From contig VWRR01000018.1 in assembly GCA_013995675.1 (NCBI GenBank), positions 62,001 to 126,000 on the forward strand: a DNA stretch of 64,000 nt. The letters are read 5' to 3'. The DNA is from Cyanidiococcus yangmingshanensis (taxonomy: Eukaryota; Rhodophyta; Bangiophyceae; Cyanidiales; Cyanidiaceae). The stretch's first letter is position 1. Every line of letters starts with the position of its first letter. A program made the translations under genes and the position numbers. Positions 1 to 11,441 of this stretch are shown one piece after another. The notes beneath the pieces are model-generated. The model made no database searches. It saw only the letters and a program-made list of their open reading frames with translations, and was not told the origin of the DNA.

Positions 1-99
1 ACGTCCTGGGGCGCAACGCTTGCCGCTCGCCTACGATTCGATGCCAGCGCGCTGTATCGCCAGATTCCCCATGCGCATGATGGCATGGTCGTAAAATGA
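1..99 (+). CDS. 3' end of an unidentified gene, cut by the window edge
   Basis: A frame open from the first base ends in TGA at 97-99, giving 32 residues with ordinary amino-acid composition and no internal stop. It could be the C-terminus of a gene entering from the left. No family is recognisable from so short a piece, and a chance open frame is possible. Confidence 0.3.
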   Translation, partial: TSWGATLAARLRFDASALYRQIPHAHDGMVVK

Positions 100-1422
100 A
101 TGGAGCCGATGTCCTGGCGCAGTGTGCTGGCGAGCGGAGCATACGGGCTCGGGGACATGCACACGCAGGTCTGAGGATGTATCGAGCACAAACTATAATA
201 CGCACACACCACGAACGGTTCTTTGGTGGAAAGAGGGCAACCATCTTCCATCGATGATTTGTTTTTCTGGGTATGCGTCGGTTCCAGGACATGATCACGG
301 CGTCTAGTCGAGGACGTGATCAGAGGCGGGCGTATGTGCACCGCTTTGCCGTGGTCGACAATCTGTTCGGGGTTGAGGATTCCCGATTCGGGCGACAGCC
401 ATCAGGACGAACCTGGGAGGATTGTGGCTGTCAAGGCCGATCGCGTTCACTCTATGCAGTAGGCTGACGAGCGCGCACCGGCATTTGAAAGCGGCCTCGA
501 CCACATGGCAACAAGGCCCGCGGATCCGATCGGTTTGAGGGGAGCGGCCACTCTCTTGAAACACAACGCCGTGGTATCCACTGGTGCAAGCGGATCAGGC
601 AAATTTTATGGAGAGCATCTCGAGGCATTAAGGAGGTTGTGGCCATCTCGTGCACGCTCCATCTAGGTCGATGCACCCATTATCCCTAAATTTAAGCAGC
701 GCTTGGCTGGCGTGCCGGAGAGAAACGGTAGCGACCCAAGTCTCTTTGGCTGCAAGGGCCCTTCGGAAAATGATGCTCATTGAACGCGGCCACAAAGATC
801 GATTCCGGACAGATACGCATCTGCGGCAAAAGACCAGCGGGCGTGTACGTGTGGTTTCCCGAAAAGTCTCCCCAGTCATTCATCCGTCTGCAAAAGCGTT
901 GCCAGAAACAGCGCTGTACCGAAAGGAGTCGCACTCCACTAGCGTTCGAAAGCGTCACCGGGCATCAGAACCAACCGTCCAGTGGTGTTCTCGGCAAAGG
1001 GACTGTCTTCAACGCTACGACATATACCAGAATTTCGAATACGACAATATATCTTCACCGCCTTCGCGCAGCAACGGTCGCGACAACCAGCGTCTCGCAA
1101 CGCCCCTTGGTCCCTACAATACTCCGTTGATCGGTACATACGACAACGCGTCGCAGGTGCACCTTCCAATTCCCGAAAAGGAGCTCACCTGTATTTGGAT
1201 CTGCGCTTATGGATCCAGAGAGCCTCGACGCTCGCTCAGCGTGCCCTGGCGTGGAACCGTCCCCGGTTCCGTCCACGGAGAGCGCCCAAATTTGGATACG
1301 CGCGTTTTGGTGGTCGCTTCGCGATAGGCCCAACGCGCCGCAACCTGCCATGCTCGCAAATTTTGCTTCTTGTTCTTTTATCAACTTTGTAAGAAGCATC
1401 TTTCTGGTGTGGAAATATAGAC
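100..1422. other. gap upstream of the first secreted-family gene
   Basis: No convincing gene. Open frames here (for example 650-1327 on +) are arginine/serine-rich, lack a clear domain and read like chance frames. The right end holds a palindromic CC(A/T)6GG element at 1286-1295. Confidence 0.5.
1286..1295. promoter_or_regulatory. CArG-like palindrome CCAAATTTGG
   Basis: An exact CC(A/T)6GG palindrome about 130 bp before the start of the first secreted-family gene. Similar palindromes sit at comparable distances before copy 2 (3279-3288) and copy 4 (40993-41001). CC(A/T)6GG is the known binding site of SRF-type MADS-box proteins. Its role here is inferred only. Confidence 0.4.
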
Positions 1423-2133
1423 TTGTTTCATCTGCAAATGTATTTTCGGTCGTGTTTTCTCTTTTTGATGCTCTGCTTCATCAGCTGTGCGTATGGTGCC
1501 CGTGGCCTGGAGATCGAGTTGCAGCACGTCTCGTTTCCGGAGGACCTGCGACAAGCAGTGCCGAGCTATCCCTCAGGGAATTTTCCGGCACCATCGCCAC
1601 TGCTTCCGCACCCGCCAGTCTATAACGAGAGTGACACTGCCACTGTTATGTTGACTGGGACGCAGATACAGAACAGCGATAATCCGGTTCATAATGATTT
1701 CAGCGTCGGTGGCGAGATCACGTTGAGCTCTGGGATTCAGTACGCCACCGTGTTCCCCAACAATGCTCCAGGGCGCTACATCGTCATGAACGCAACCGAG
1801 CTTTTATCGAACATTTCGTTCGCTTACTTTGTCTACTACAAACATCCGCTGGCTCAGTATGCTTCCATGAATCCGCCACAAAACAATGCTGTGGCCTCGT
1901 TCTATCCGACGGGAGCCAATTACCCCAACTTCACGACTGGCTCGGTTCTCATGAAGCAAGTGAATGCAATGCCGGCGGCGCACCATTCGATCTATGTTAG
2001 CTTCAATGTGTATGATCCGCAGAACACCTCAAGACAGCCCAATATACCGAACAGCTTGTTAGAGTTCGGCGTGCTCTCCATTCTGAACGTGCCCTGTGCT
2101 GGTGCCGGTATCCATTGTGGCACTGGACACTAA
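1423..2133 (+). CDS. secreted protein of an unnamed four-member family, copy 1
   Basis: 236 residues. The N-terminus has a hydrophobic stretch ending near 'SCAYGARG', a plausible signal peptide; a second in-frame ATG at 1438 would give a more compact one. The mature part is rich in polar and beta-forming residues and has several N-glycosylation sequons (NES, NAT, NIS, NFT, NTS). Motifs shared with the copies at 3455, 4977 and 41155 include PPVYN, ATV(F/Y)PN.APG, the sequon NAT and a closing VPCxxAGIxC with the only two mature cysteines, which could form a disulfide. Copy 3 has exactly the same length. I do not recognise the family. A secreted cell-surface or matrix role is inferred from the signal peptide and sequons. 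Two relatives follow head-to-tail within 4 kb. Confidence 0.85.
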   Translation: MFHLQMYFRSCFLFLMLCFISCAYGARGLEIELQHVSFPEDLRQAVPSYPSGNFPAPSPLLPHPPVYNESDTATVMLTGTQIQNSDNPVHNDFSVGGEITLSSGIQYATVFPNNAPGRYIVMNATELLSNISFAYFVYYKHPLAQYASMNPPQNNAVASFYPTGANYPNFTTGSVLMKQVNAMPAAHHSIYVSFNVYDPQNTSRQPNIPNSLLEFGVLSILNVPCAGAGIHCGTGH

Positions 2134-3454
2134 AAGGCAAAGCACGCGACCAGCAAAAAGGGACGCTATTTGGTGCGACGTGCTCCATGAACAGACGATG
2201 TAAAGGGAAAGCCACCTCGAAATTTTAGCGGGTCGTTTCACCCATATCGTGTGTTACAGCTAGCTGGGAAATGGCGATACTGATTGGGTCATTGTGGGCG
2301 AAAAGGGCTGTACGGACGTAACCACGGCGCTCGGCCTTTCATCGCTGCACCTGTTTAGACGCATCCGACCTAGCAGGACTGAGCTGAGCAATCACCGAGC
2401 GATGACAGGAGCAGAATCTCGGTGCGCGCAGGATAGCGAAACGACGCAAGCATCTGGTAGTGGTCAGACGCAACGCTCCAGAGGCTAGCTTGCGACGCTT
2501 TGAGCAACCAACCACAGCCAGCGATAAGATATATGCTACTCCTGACGTCAGGAACGCGTCGGGTGCCAGCAGTGTTACCCAGTTACGTGGTCGCGACACC
2601 CAACGCGTTTTATCGCTCGAGAGAGCCAGCGCTGATTGTCGCTACACAGCATGGAGAAAGTCACCCCTATCCAGCTGCCGACAGCGAACGCGAGGCTATT
2701 CTAAGACGTCCCTATCGATACAAGACATTGGCGCTTGGTTCCTGTTCGATCGATCGAGCGATACGGGTAGCAGCCATCCGGCAAACGATCGTAAGCATGG
2801 AACAGTTTCGAGTTTCTTGAGAAAGCCCTGGACGACTGAAGAGTCAGGTTCGCCGCGTGCCGTACCTCGCGGGCCACGAAACACCACAAGACTAATCATG
2901 TTCGGTACCGGCAGATATATTTGGAATGCCATCCCTCTCCTGTTGTGCATCGAACGAGCACATTGGACGCCCAAATTGGGATGTCGGCACGATTGCAATA
3001 GAGGAGGGGTCTCAGCAGATGCCTCGCCCGGCGTTGTACGCTGGGACTATTCCTGGAAAGCGCGCACGTGTATGACACGCGTCGCGATCCTTTCGGATCG
3101 ACTCGTCGACCTGTCCGAGGCGAACGCGCGCGCCCGGCGAACGCGATCGGCACGCCGTGTTGTGCTCGCGCACGGCGCGCCGGGTGTTGCTGGGCGATCC
3201 ATCCGGGCGCCGGGGCCGCAACGTGTCCCCGATGGTGGGATGACACCTGCCCGCCCACACGTACGCACACTCGAATGTCCAATATTGGTCGAACCAAATG
3301 GGCCGATTTCCTTTTTGACCCCGACCGCTGTGCATATCAACGCGGAGCCAAGTTGGTTTCACCCCGAAGTCTTTAGCTTGTTCTAGACGAGCACGAAACT
3401 GGCTGTATCGTAGCACCGAGCACTTCATTGAAACGTAACATTGATACCGGTTAG
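2134..3454. other. gap between secreted-family copies 1 and 2
   Basis: No gene I can support. A long + frame at 2460-3386 has no ATG at its start and is arginine/serine-rich. The gap holds a perfect 12-bp palindrome CCTGACGTCAGG (2541-2552), a CGCCCAAATTGG element near 2969-2979, a CpG-rich block about 3115-3235 and the palindrome CCAATATTGG (3279-3288). Confidence 0.5.
3279..3288. promoter_or_regulatory. CArG-like palindrome CCAATATTGG
   Basis: An exact CC(A/T)6GG palindrome about 170 bp before the start of secreted-family copy 2, just downstream of a CpG-rich block. It parallels the elements before copies 1 and 4. Confidence 0.4.
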
Positions 3455-4148
3455 ATGCGACGAGTAACAGCGATCGTGTTGAGCGTGTTCGCCCTCGCTG
3501 CTTTGATGCTAGGCGCACTACCAGCGCTCGGGGCAGGCATTGAGCTGAGTCTCGTTGATCTGCCGCTAGACTTGCACCAGTCGATGCCGAACTACCCGTC
3601 AGGAAACTTTCCAGCACCATCAGCCTCTGTTGCCGCACCCGCCGGTGTACAACGAGAACCGCACCGCTACCTTGCTAATCACCGGAACACAGGTACAGAA
3701 CAGCAATAATGCTGGCCAGAACGACTTTGGTGTCGGCGGTGAGATCACTTTCAGCTCCGGAATCAACTACGCGACGGTGTTCCCAAACGACGCGCCTGGA
3801 ACGTACACGGTGGTGAATGCGACAGCCCTGTTATCGAACATTTCTTTTGCTTACTTTGTGTACTACGAGCACCCGCTAGCCCAATACGCATCGCTGAATG
3901 CACCTTCGGGGAATCCGGTTTCGGCGTTATACCAGGGCAACCAGTACAATCCGAACTACACTTCTGGCGCAGTTGTCATCAAACAGGTTAATCCAATGCC
4001 ATCTTCGGACGGAACCATCTATGTCAGTTTCAACGTCTACGATCCGGCGAACACTTCGCGAGTGCCGAACATTCCCAGCAGCTTGCTCGAGTTCGGCGCA
4101 CTGTCTATACTGGATGTGCCGTGCTCAGGCGCCGGCATTGAATGCTGA
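3455..4148 (+). CDS. secreted family copy 2, frame-shifted as assembled
   Basis: Starts with ATG at 3455 and a clear signal peptide ending near 'ALPALGAG'. The sequence then follows copy 1 (SGNFPAPS..., LPHPPVYN...), but the reading frame changes near 3621-3627. One extra base there relative to copy 1 splits 'FPAPS' from 'LPHPPVYN'. With one base discounted the product would be about 230 residues. It keeps the family features: GTQ.QNS, ATVFPNDAPG, NATALL, YFVYYEHPLAQY and the terminal VPCSGAGIEC. The shift is not in a long homopolymer, so a sequencing error and a true recent frameshift are both possible. Downstream codons remain fully conserved, which argues for a live gene or very recent loss. 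Confidence 0.75.
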
Positions 4149-4976
4149 AGCGGAGGGATCGAGCCTCTCTTTGGGTATGTCGCTCGCGTCAACGGTGCCG
4201 CTACGAATCATGACATTGGGACGTTCCGTGATGCTCGCCGAGGAGTAGAGCCATCTCCATTGGACACCGATGACGCACGCTGCGATTCCGGGTCGAGTCC
4301 GCGACACTACCGTTGGACGCAATAAGCGCTGCCTCCCGCAGGTTACCGTATTGGTTGCAACGTTGCAGATTGAATGCCCTAAACTGGAATGAATTCAAAT
4401 AACCTCGAGTCCCGATTTCGCTCGTCACCAAAACTCATAGTCCACCGAACGTAGTCAATCGAAGCAGGCGCGGGTACGAGCCGCAAAGCGGAGAGAGTTG
4501 CAGAACCGCTGCATTCAGTATCGCATCTCTCCCTGAAGCGAAACTTGACTATTTGAGCGCTCAAGTACCTAAAAAAATCGAACATACCGCCGCTATAGCA
4601 CTCCAAAGACATGACGCACCCGTTCAATGCCATGCCTAGGCGATGACTTGCATCTCATGTTCGGCTGCATGATCGAGTACTGCCGAGCAACGACGAATCG
4701 GGAGGATGCCGAATCAGGATGCAGACACGCGCAGCACCGCCGGCAGGCCCGCGCGAGGCGCGTGCAGGTGGCACGTGGACACGTGTGCGCCCATGGCATT
4801 TTGGCCTTGTCAGCGTCGCTCTCGAGCGAGTAGTCAAACTGGGAATCCCTCAGACTTGTTGCACGGCACGAGTGGCTGCCGAGCCGAACGTCCATGCACA
4901 TCGTATGGATTTGTGTTGCCGGCTGTTGTCTTCTGACCATTATCATTCTATTGCATTCAGTTCGCGGATCCACGCA
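4149..4976. other. gap between secreted-family copies 2 and 3
   Basis: No gene seen. A GC-rich stretch lies at about 4710-4800, ending in GCGCCCATGGCATTTTGG (4786-4803), which loosely resembles the GCGCCCAAATTTGG element before copy 1 but is not a clean palindrome. Confidence 0.5.
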
Positions 4977-5687
4977 ATGCTTCGATTGCATCTTGTTTGC
5001 TATTGCACATTACTGTTGCTGCTGGTGGTCGGGTTTCGCTGTCGCCTGTCCGCCGCTCTCGAGCAGGCGTCTCAGGTTGATCTCGCTTCCTGGGGAGACT
5101 CTATCGAGACGATCCGAGAGCCCGAGTCTCATGGCCATGAGAGCTTAGAGGGAGTCCCGTCCCCGCTTCCCTCGACGCCACCCGTCTACGATATGAATAA
5201 CACTGCAACAGTGGTTATCGCGGGGACGCAGGTCGTGAACAGTAATGGTGCCGGCGAAGGTCCGTACGCTTATGGACTGGGAATCAGCTATCTCTCCGGC
5301 GTGCGGTACGCAACAATCTATCCGAATCGTGCCCCCGGGCAGTTTCGCAAAATCAATGCTACAGCGCTTCTGAAGAACATTACCTTTTCTTACCTCGTCT
5401 ACTACAAACCACCGATTGCGCAATACACTGCAGAGAACGCTGCCGGTCGGGCAGGCGTCTCTACCCTCTACACGGGGAACCAGAGCAACCCAGATTACGT
5501 GTCGGGTGCGGTGTTGATCAAACGGCTCCGGACGACCACAGGCAACCATGGAGAATTTTCTGTAACGTTCAGTGTTTTCGATCCTCTGAACACTTCTGCC
5601 CTGCCGGACATACCGAACAGTCTGCTCGATTTTGGTGTTCTGGCGATTCAGGATGTGCCTTGCGAGAACGCTGGAATCACTTGTTGA
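4977..5687 (+). CDS. secreted family copy 3
   Basis: 236 residues from ATG 4977, chosen because it begins a signal peptide (MLRLHLVCYCTLLLLLVVG). The frame is open further upstream but that part is not conserved. The middle diverges from copies 1 and 2 (an acidic insert around EPESHGHES), yet the core keeps PPVYDMNNTATV, GTQVVNSNGAG, ATIYPNRAPGQF, NATALLKNITF, YLVYYKPPIAQY, IPNSLLDFGVLAI and the terminal VPCENAGITC. Same orientation as copies 1 and 2, about 0.8 kb after copy 2. Function unknown; secreted and glycosylated by inference. Confidence 0.83.
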   Translation: MLRLHLVCYCTLLLLLVVGFRCRLSAALEQASQVDLASWGDSIETIREPESHGHESLEGVPSPLPSTPPVYDMNNTATVVIAGTQVVNSNGAGEGPYAYGLGISYLSGVRYATIYPNRAPGQFRKINATALLKNITFSYLVYYKPPIAQYTAENAAGRAGVSTLYTGNQSNPDYVSGAVLIKRLRTTTGNHGEFSVTFSVFDPLNTSALPDIPNSLLDFGVLAIQDVPCENAGITC

Positions 5688-6693
5688 GCACTGGGCTATC
5701 TCACAGACAGAGATGAGCGATAGAAGAGTCATGGGACCCTGAGGGATAATCCATTTTCAGCTAGATTGACCTAATTTCGGAAAGAACCTGGTAAAGACAA
5801 TATATCGAGATGAATATGCTCTCAGATGGTTCTATTCTTGCAGAATCATTTGTGCAGGGCTTGCTCAAAAGAAACCAGGACCTCCATGGTTCGCATCGAT
5901 CCAGGGGTCCCGTTCTACACGAGCAGATGTGAGATGCCCTGCACGGTCGTATGGCGCATCCCCTCGGTCGAGCCCATGAAAACAGACCTGCCGTTGGGGC
6001 CTACTCGCCAATATCCATTCTGCAGCTCGCGATTCATGGTCCGATCACAGCAATGCATGAAAGGGGCCGCGTCCAAACCCGAGACCTGAACGGAGAGTGA
6101 AATGGAGGATGCAATTGGGAATCCCAATGAAGAGGGGACCCAGTTTCCAGTTATTGGCCGTTCTGGATATATGGAAGGACTTGCTTCCAAATGTTCTCAT
6201 GCTTTCGGATCATCACAACGTCACCTGGACGCTGTCCTCGACCTACATCAGCTGCCCACACGCTCTTGAACCAGGTTCCGCCTTATTGCTCCCGCACGAG
6301 TCTACATAATTACTGAACCAACTTCGACGATCCAACGAAATGGGGACGAAAACATGTCTGTCTCGGACCGAGGCGAGGCGCGTACACAACAAGCCCCTTT
6401 GTTGCTACGGCCATACAAGCACGCTACAATCAGTCATTTGCCAGCCATGACGAGTGCCGCATATCGTGCACTAGGTGCCGTTCATATGTGGCCAGAGGCG
6501 AATCATGACCGGGCGCGCCACGCCGGTGATGGCCAGCCGCTGGCGACGAGCGGACACGCACACGGCGCGCCATGACGTGGCACCACCGCTTCGTCCAGAG
6601 CGGCGCGCCCATCCGAGACCGCTATCGGGACGCGTCGATTCGGTTCTAGGACGCTTTGACCAGTCAGGAGCATAGCAGCAGGCGTTGAATACC
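5688..6693. other. gap upstream of the BAR-like gene
   Basis: No gene seen. A CpG-rich block at about 6505-6625 carries three GGCGCGCC octamers and probably marks the promoter of the gene at 6694. Confidence 0.5.
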
Positions 6694-7406
6694 ATGGCAC
6701 TGTCGTGTTTCTGCGCAAAACGCACGTTCCAGAACTACGAACGAACTCCTTTACCGGAGTACGAGGAGAACAAGAAAAAAGTGAACGGTATTGAAAGCTC
6801 CGTGGGGCGTTTGATTCGGGACCTCGAGGCGGTGCAGTCGAACTGGTGTCGCCTGGGTGACGTCCTCAGCGCGTTTGCCTCAGACCTAAAAAGCGCCCTA
6901 CCTGATACGGCAACGCAGGCGGTTAGGGATACAGCGGAGAAACTGTCCAAGTCAAGTGAGGAGGTTGGGAACGAGTTGCGAAAGTATCAGGCTGCGGACA
7001 AGTCGTCTCCTTCGGGCAAGATCCTGAACTATCTGAAAGAGTACCGAAAGCGGCTCGCCGATTGCAAGGCCAAGTCAGCAAAAATGGAAAACCTGGCGAA
7101 AGACTATGATGCACGTCGGTCTGTCGTCGAGGACAAGGAGAGGGCGAACGCACCAGAACCCAAGCTGCAGCGTGTCCGCGATCTTATGTACGACGCGGAA
7201 ATGAAGTTCCGCGAAGCGGAGAAGAATGTGCTTCAGTTACAGAAATCAGTCATCGATGATGCTCCGTTATCTTCGAAGCGGCCATGGTCGGCCTGGCCAC
7301 CATGCAGACAGATCGGGTGCGATTCTTGCAGGATCACGATGCATCGTTCAAAGCGGTACGAGATACGCAGCTGGACGGCATCCTGAAACGCATGGACACA
7401 GCATAA
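6694..7406 (+). CDS. BAR-domain-like coiled-coil protein, frame-shifted near 7262
   Basis: ATG 6694 opens a long, charged, helical protein with heptad-like spacing (GRLIRDLEAVQ, AEKLSKSSEEV, NYLKEYRKRLADCKAK, YDAEMKFREAEKNVLQLQK) typical of membrane-bending BAR-family domains. As assembled the frame drifts into low-quality sequence and stops at 7386. Shifting one base near 7262 continues with VIFEAAMVGLATMQTDRV and ends at TAA 7404-7406 with a good amphipathic helix, for about 237 residues. I infer one missing base near 'GATGATGCTCC'. The likely role is binding curved membranes in endocytosis or vesicle traffic. The BAR call rests on helical pattern and size, not on a fixed motif. Confidence 0.6.
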
Positions 7407-8440
7407 CTAAGAGGCGTGTGGGAAGGTTTCAGCAGGTATGACAATGCTGACAAGAGCAGTGTCGTCGGCATGAGCACACGCTCGAAAAGGTCACTGCCTA
7501 GGTGGACATGTGGGGAATCAAACCACGCACGTAAACGACATTGCTTTCATTTTCTAGAAAGATCGACGGGGTACACGAACCAGGACAATGTGAAGATCAC
7601 CCGAGTGGTCGGCGTACACAAATTGGCACGAATGCTCAAAATTCGTGACAGAGAACCTCTGCGGGTGGCTCGGCCTCGAGGAGCACGCGTAGCATCTGCG
7701 TGACGGGGGAGAGGTAGGCCCGCCGGACACGATCGACGAATCCAATGTCACGAGGGGGCGTTTCAAAATGCCCGCAGTGTCACGCAGAGGCCCAAACCAT
7801 ACAATCCGTCGAAAGAGATCACTGCGTTTGCCCGCTCGGAAAGCGCAGACCGGGTCCGAGCACTCAAAATGCGCCAGATGACCCTTGGTAAAGGCGCAGC
7901 CAGATCACCAATCCTTTCTCCGAACGCGGATGCAGTGCACTGCATAGAGCGCAATCCACGTCTCCGCGGTTATCGATCTCCTCGAACACGCAGAGACCAT
8001 GAAGGCAAACACAGGCTATTCTATCGTCTAGAGAGTCGCCACGAAAACCCGTGCCGTGTTCCCATCGGCATTCGAGCCTTCGCATTCGGACGATCTGCGA
8101 AAACAGTGGCCCAACGATGGCTTCGCGAAACGAGCACGGGCACCGCACCCAGCGCTGCAGCCCCCTGCGTGCCGTGTCGCCAACGAGCGGTGGCGGCGTC
8201 CCGTCAGGCGCGCAATCGGGGATCCGAGCGATCATGCCAGCGCTGGCGTCGTGACGCGTCGGGCGCTCCCTCGTGTTCGTGGCCGTTCGGCGATCATCAG
8301 CGACAAGGACGGCGGCGGCGCGGTGTCGCAGGACGCACCCCCAAGGCCGTCACGAAACACACACCGGTGAAGGTTGTGTCGCACGCGCTTGACCGAACGG
8401 TATCCAGTTCGCGTCTGAAGACGCTGTTACGGAACTCGCA
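7407..8440. other. gap upstream of the DnaJ gene
   Basis: No gene I can support. The + frame 7869-8471 is arginine-rich and featureless. A GC-rich block at about 8130-8345 likely includes the promoter of the DnaJ gene. Confidence 0.45.
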
Positions 8441-9847
8441 ATGGCTCATAGTACGGGCTTTATCTCAGTGACTGGGCATCATTCCTTTTGGGAGACGAAT
8501 GGCTCTCGGGGCGTGGTACATTCTCGGACGAGGCCGCTCTGGCGTCCGGGATTCTGCCCGAGTAGCACGCTCGGGTTTCGACACCACTGCGTTGGGGGAC
8601 AGCGTACGCTTCCACGAGAGCCGCGCCCGTATGCGCCACGTGGAAGTAACGCTCGGTATGGGGCACTGGCGCTCCGCGCAGAGGAGGACTACTATGCCCG
8701 ACTCGGTGTCACGAGGAGCGCGAGTGCTGATGAAATTCGGCGCGCTTTCCGCCAAAAAGCACGCAAGTTACATCCAGATGTGAATAAAGCACCAGATGCT
8801 AAGGAGCAGTTCCAAAAACTTTCGGAGGCATACGAAGTGCTTTCTGATGAGAACTTGCGAAAACGGTACGATATGTTCGGTGAAGCGGGCGTGAAAGGCG
8901 CGGCGGCGGCCTCTGGCGGGGCCGCTGGTTTTGCAGACTTTGCTGACCTGGGCGGGCTCGGTGATATATTCGACCAGTTCTTTGGTGGGGCTACGGCCGG
9001 ACGCACGCGAACTCGCCGCAACGGCCCGGAGCCAGGCGAGGACCTGCGTCTTGACCTCGAGGTAGACTTCGAGAAGGCTATTTTCGGTGGTGAGGAGAAA
9101 GTGCGAATAAGCCATTTGGAGACCTGCGAGACATGTAGCGGCTCGGGTACGCGACCGGGCTCGTCGCCGCGTATGTGCACTATGTGCGGCGGCGCTGGTG
9201 TCGTCACACAGGTAGCGCGGACGCCGTTGGGAGCTTTCCAATCAACCCAAACCTGTCCAAATTGTCGCGGAGCCGGTGAGGTTATTGACGAATACTGTGG
9301 CACGTGTGGCGGGCGTGGTCGTGTACAGACCCAGAAACAGCTCATGTTGACGATTCCGGCTGGCGTCGATGATGGCTCGCGTCTTCGAGTCCGCTCTGAG
9401 GGGGATGCTGGTGTGCGCGGCGGGCCACCCGGCGACCTCTACGTCTACATCAAGGTGCGCGCGCACCCAGAGTTCCGCCGCGAAGATTTGGACATTCACT
9501 CAGAGCGCACCGTTTCGTATCTCGATGCGATTCTAGGGCGTCGTATTCGGGTGAACACAATCCACGGCCCGGTTGAGGTGACGCTGCCACCTGGAACCCA
9601 GCCTGGCACAGTGCTGCGAATCGCGGATAAGGGTGTGCCGAAACTGGGCTCGCCCAACCGTCGGGGAAATCATTTCTTGACGATCAAGGTCAGTATTCCT
9701 AAGCAACTCAGTGATACAGAGCGCAAACTTATTGAGGAGCTGGACCGTCTGCGCGACGAGGATCCGCACCAAAACGGTTCCGCCAGTGGCACGGATGACA
9801 AGAGGCGGGGTGGGATCTTTGGCGGTTTTGGTCCCAAAGTGAAGTGA
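8441..9847 (+). CDS. type I DnaJ (Hsp40) co-chaperone, probably plastid
   Basis: 468 residues. Residues 1-80 are basic, serine-rich and non-conserved, like an organelle transit peptide. The J domain (about 83-145) has the HPD triad at 111-113. A Gly/Ala-rich linker follows, then a zinc-finger region (about 229-293) with four CxxCxGxG repeats ([32 protein letters not shown]). The substrate-binding C-terminal beta domains end near residue 435. Type I DnaJ proteins deliver clients to Hsp70 and stimulate its ATPase. The domain order and close similarity to bacterial DnaJ fit a plastid or mitochondrial protein; plastid is my preference by inference. The ATG is the only good start before the J domain. 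Confidence 0.9.
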   Translation: MAHSTGFISVTGHHSFWETNGSRGVVHSRTRPLWRPGFCPSSTLGFRHHCVGGQRTLPREPRPYAPRGSNARYGALALRAEEDYYARLGVTRSASADEIRRAFRQKARKLHPDVNKAPDAKEQFQKLSEAYEVLSDENLRKRYDMFGEAGVKGAAAASGGAAGFADFADLGGLGDIFDQFFGGATAGRTRTRRNGPEPGEDLRLDLEVDFEKAIFGGEEKVRISHLETCETCSGSGTRPGSSPRMCTMCGGAGVVTQVARTPLGAFQSTQTCPNCRGAGEVIDEYCGTCGGRGRVQTQKQLMLTIPAGVDDGSRLRVRSEGDAGVRGGPPGDLYVYIKVRAHPEFRREDLDIHSERTVSYLDAILGRRIRVNTIHGPVEVTLPPGTQPGTVLRIADKGVPKLGSPNRRGNHFLTIKVSIPKQLSDTERKLIEELDRLRDEDPHQNGSASGTDDKRRGGIFGGFGPKVK

Positions 9848-11441
9848 TTCTCGATGCCGAACGCGAATGAGGCGTACGACGAAAACGACGCGTCCGAGCA
9901 CTGAGTACCTGCGATGCTCGTGAACACGAATGGTAAGCTCGACACCAGTGATGTCTTTACTTGTTGGCATCGCGTTGGACGCCATCATGCCGGATGGATT
10001 GGACCGACCAAGAGAGGCAATATCCCAGTGGAGGTGTCCACTGGCAACGCTCGATCGGCTCCAAATGCATGGCATCATGATCGTCGTAGCTTTTGAATCC
10101 CGTGCTCGGCGGATACGCCTCTTTGGGAACGAGTCGAAAGCACTTTGATTGAATGGATCGGCGTCGAGGCGACAATACACGCCATGGCTCTTCGGGGTCT
10201 GCAACGTCTAGCCAATCCGGACATCAGACTTTTCCCGGTTGGATGACCACATAGCATAGAGTGCGCACCAGTTGCAGGAAACACTAACGCATGTATCTGA
10301 ATGGAGGCGCCCTGTCGATGTTTGGGATGCTCGCGAGGAAATAATTCGCAGTTCAATGGCGCTGAATCCACATGTTTTCTCGACAAGATGCGGATCTCTT
10401 CGTAAATTTGTGAACTGCTGTTTACGCGAACGAGTGCCGTGGCCTGCGGACCACTGCCGATGCAGCTGAGCGCCAAGCGCTGTCGCCAACCTGGCCCGCT
10501 CGCGCGAAGCACACTGCCGGCTGGAGGTCCTCTCTCCGAGAACGTCCTCGAGGTACCCACACACGCTTCTCCAACTTCAAACGAATACGTCCACCGATTG
10601 TATTCGAATTGTAGTGGCTGGAGGTTGCCATCGATTCGGGAACGATCTATTCCCCAAACGCAAGGCCAGCGCCAAAACCCAGACTGCGCCGCTGTCGATG
10701 CTTCGAAACGCTCCACCGTCATCGAAGCATAGAATCATTGGCGCAGCGCAGAACGTCTTACTTGTGTTTTGAGACCTTTCATCATGCTCGCTCGATTGAC
10801 AGACTATAGCGCCGCGGAATCTGCGTGCATCAAATTGAGGCGCAGGCCATCGACACGCCACGGTTTTCGAGAAACCAGCGAGCGCTCACAAGCAGGCGGT
10901 GGCGCTCTTCCGCCCCAGTGTCTCCAATCATGCAAACCGATGTGCTCGGTATTCGAACGGACAGCATGAGCGGCAACGTCTCGTTCCATTCGAGACACGT
11001 GCATGACACTCGGACGCAGCCCCGGGAATGCATGCATCGAGGCCACGTGCGTGTCTCGCCACAAACGCTCGCGTGTTCTTCGGCATTCCACACCCGCCGG
11101 CGGTGCCGCGCACGCCATCGAGACGCCATCGTTCTCGCACAGCGGCGCCACGATCGCGTGCGCGTCATCACCATCTGCGGGAAATCGGCGCCCCTGGGAA
11201 TGGCCCCACCGAGGCGCGCCGCCGGCCGCACCTTCCCGAAAGTTCGCCTGCCGGTGGCAGTGTTTAGACACGAATTTTAACGAGCATCTGTGTGCGTGTG
11301 TGTGACGTTTCCTTCGAAGGTTGCGTACACGCACGACGATCATCTCCATAAAGTCTGAAGGAAATTGATTGGTTCATCTTGTAACTGGTAAGTGCTTCCG
11401 TTTCAGTTCGAACACAGAGCGGAACCCCACAGTGAGGGTCT
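9848..11441. other. large gap upstream of STI1/Hop
   Basis: No gene I can support. A minus-strand ATG frame at 10075-10722 (215 codons) is Cys/Trp/Arg-rich and resembles nothing known. The segment at about 10985-11265 is strongly CpG-rich and probably holds the promoter of the STI1 gene. Confidence 0.45.

Noticed and set aside
650-1327. 225-codon + open frame
   Set aside because: GC-rich background, Arg-rich composition, no domain, and competing frames of similar length on both strands.
2460-3386. Long + open frame (308 codons)
   Set aside because: Starts with GTG, is Arg/Ser-rich and featureless, and its last third runs through the CpG-rich promoter block and the CArG-like element of copy 2. 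Its length is unusual for chance, so it is not excluded outright.
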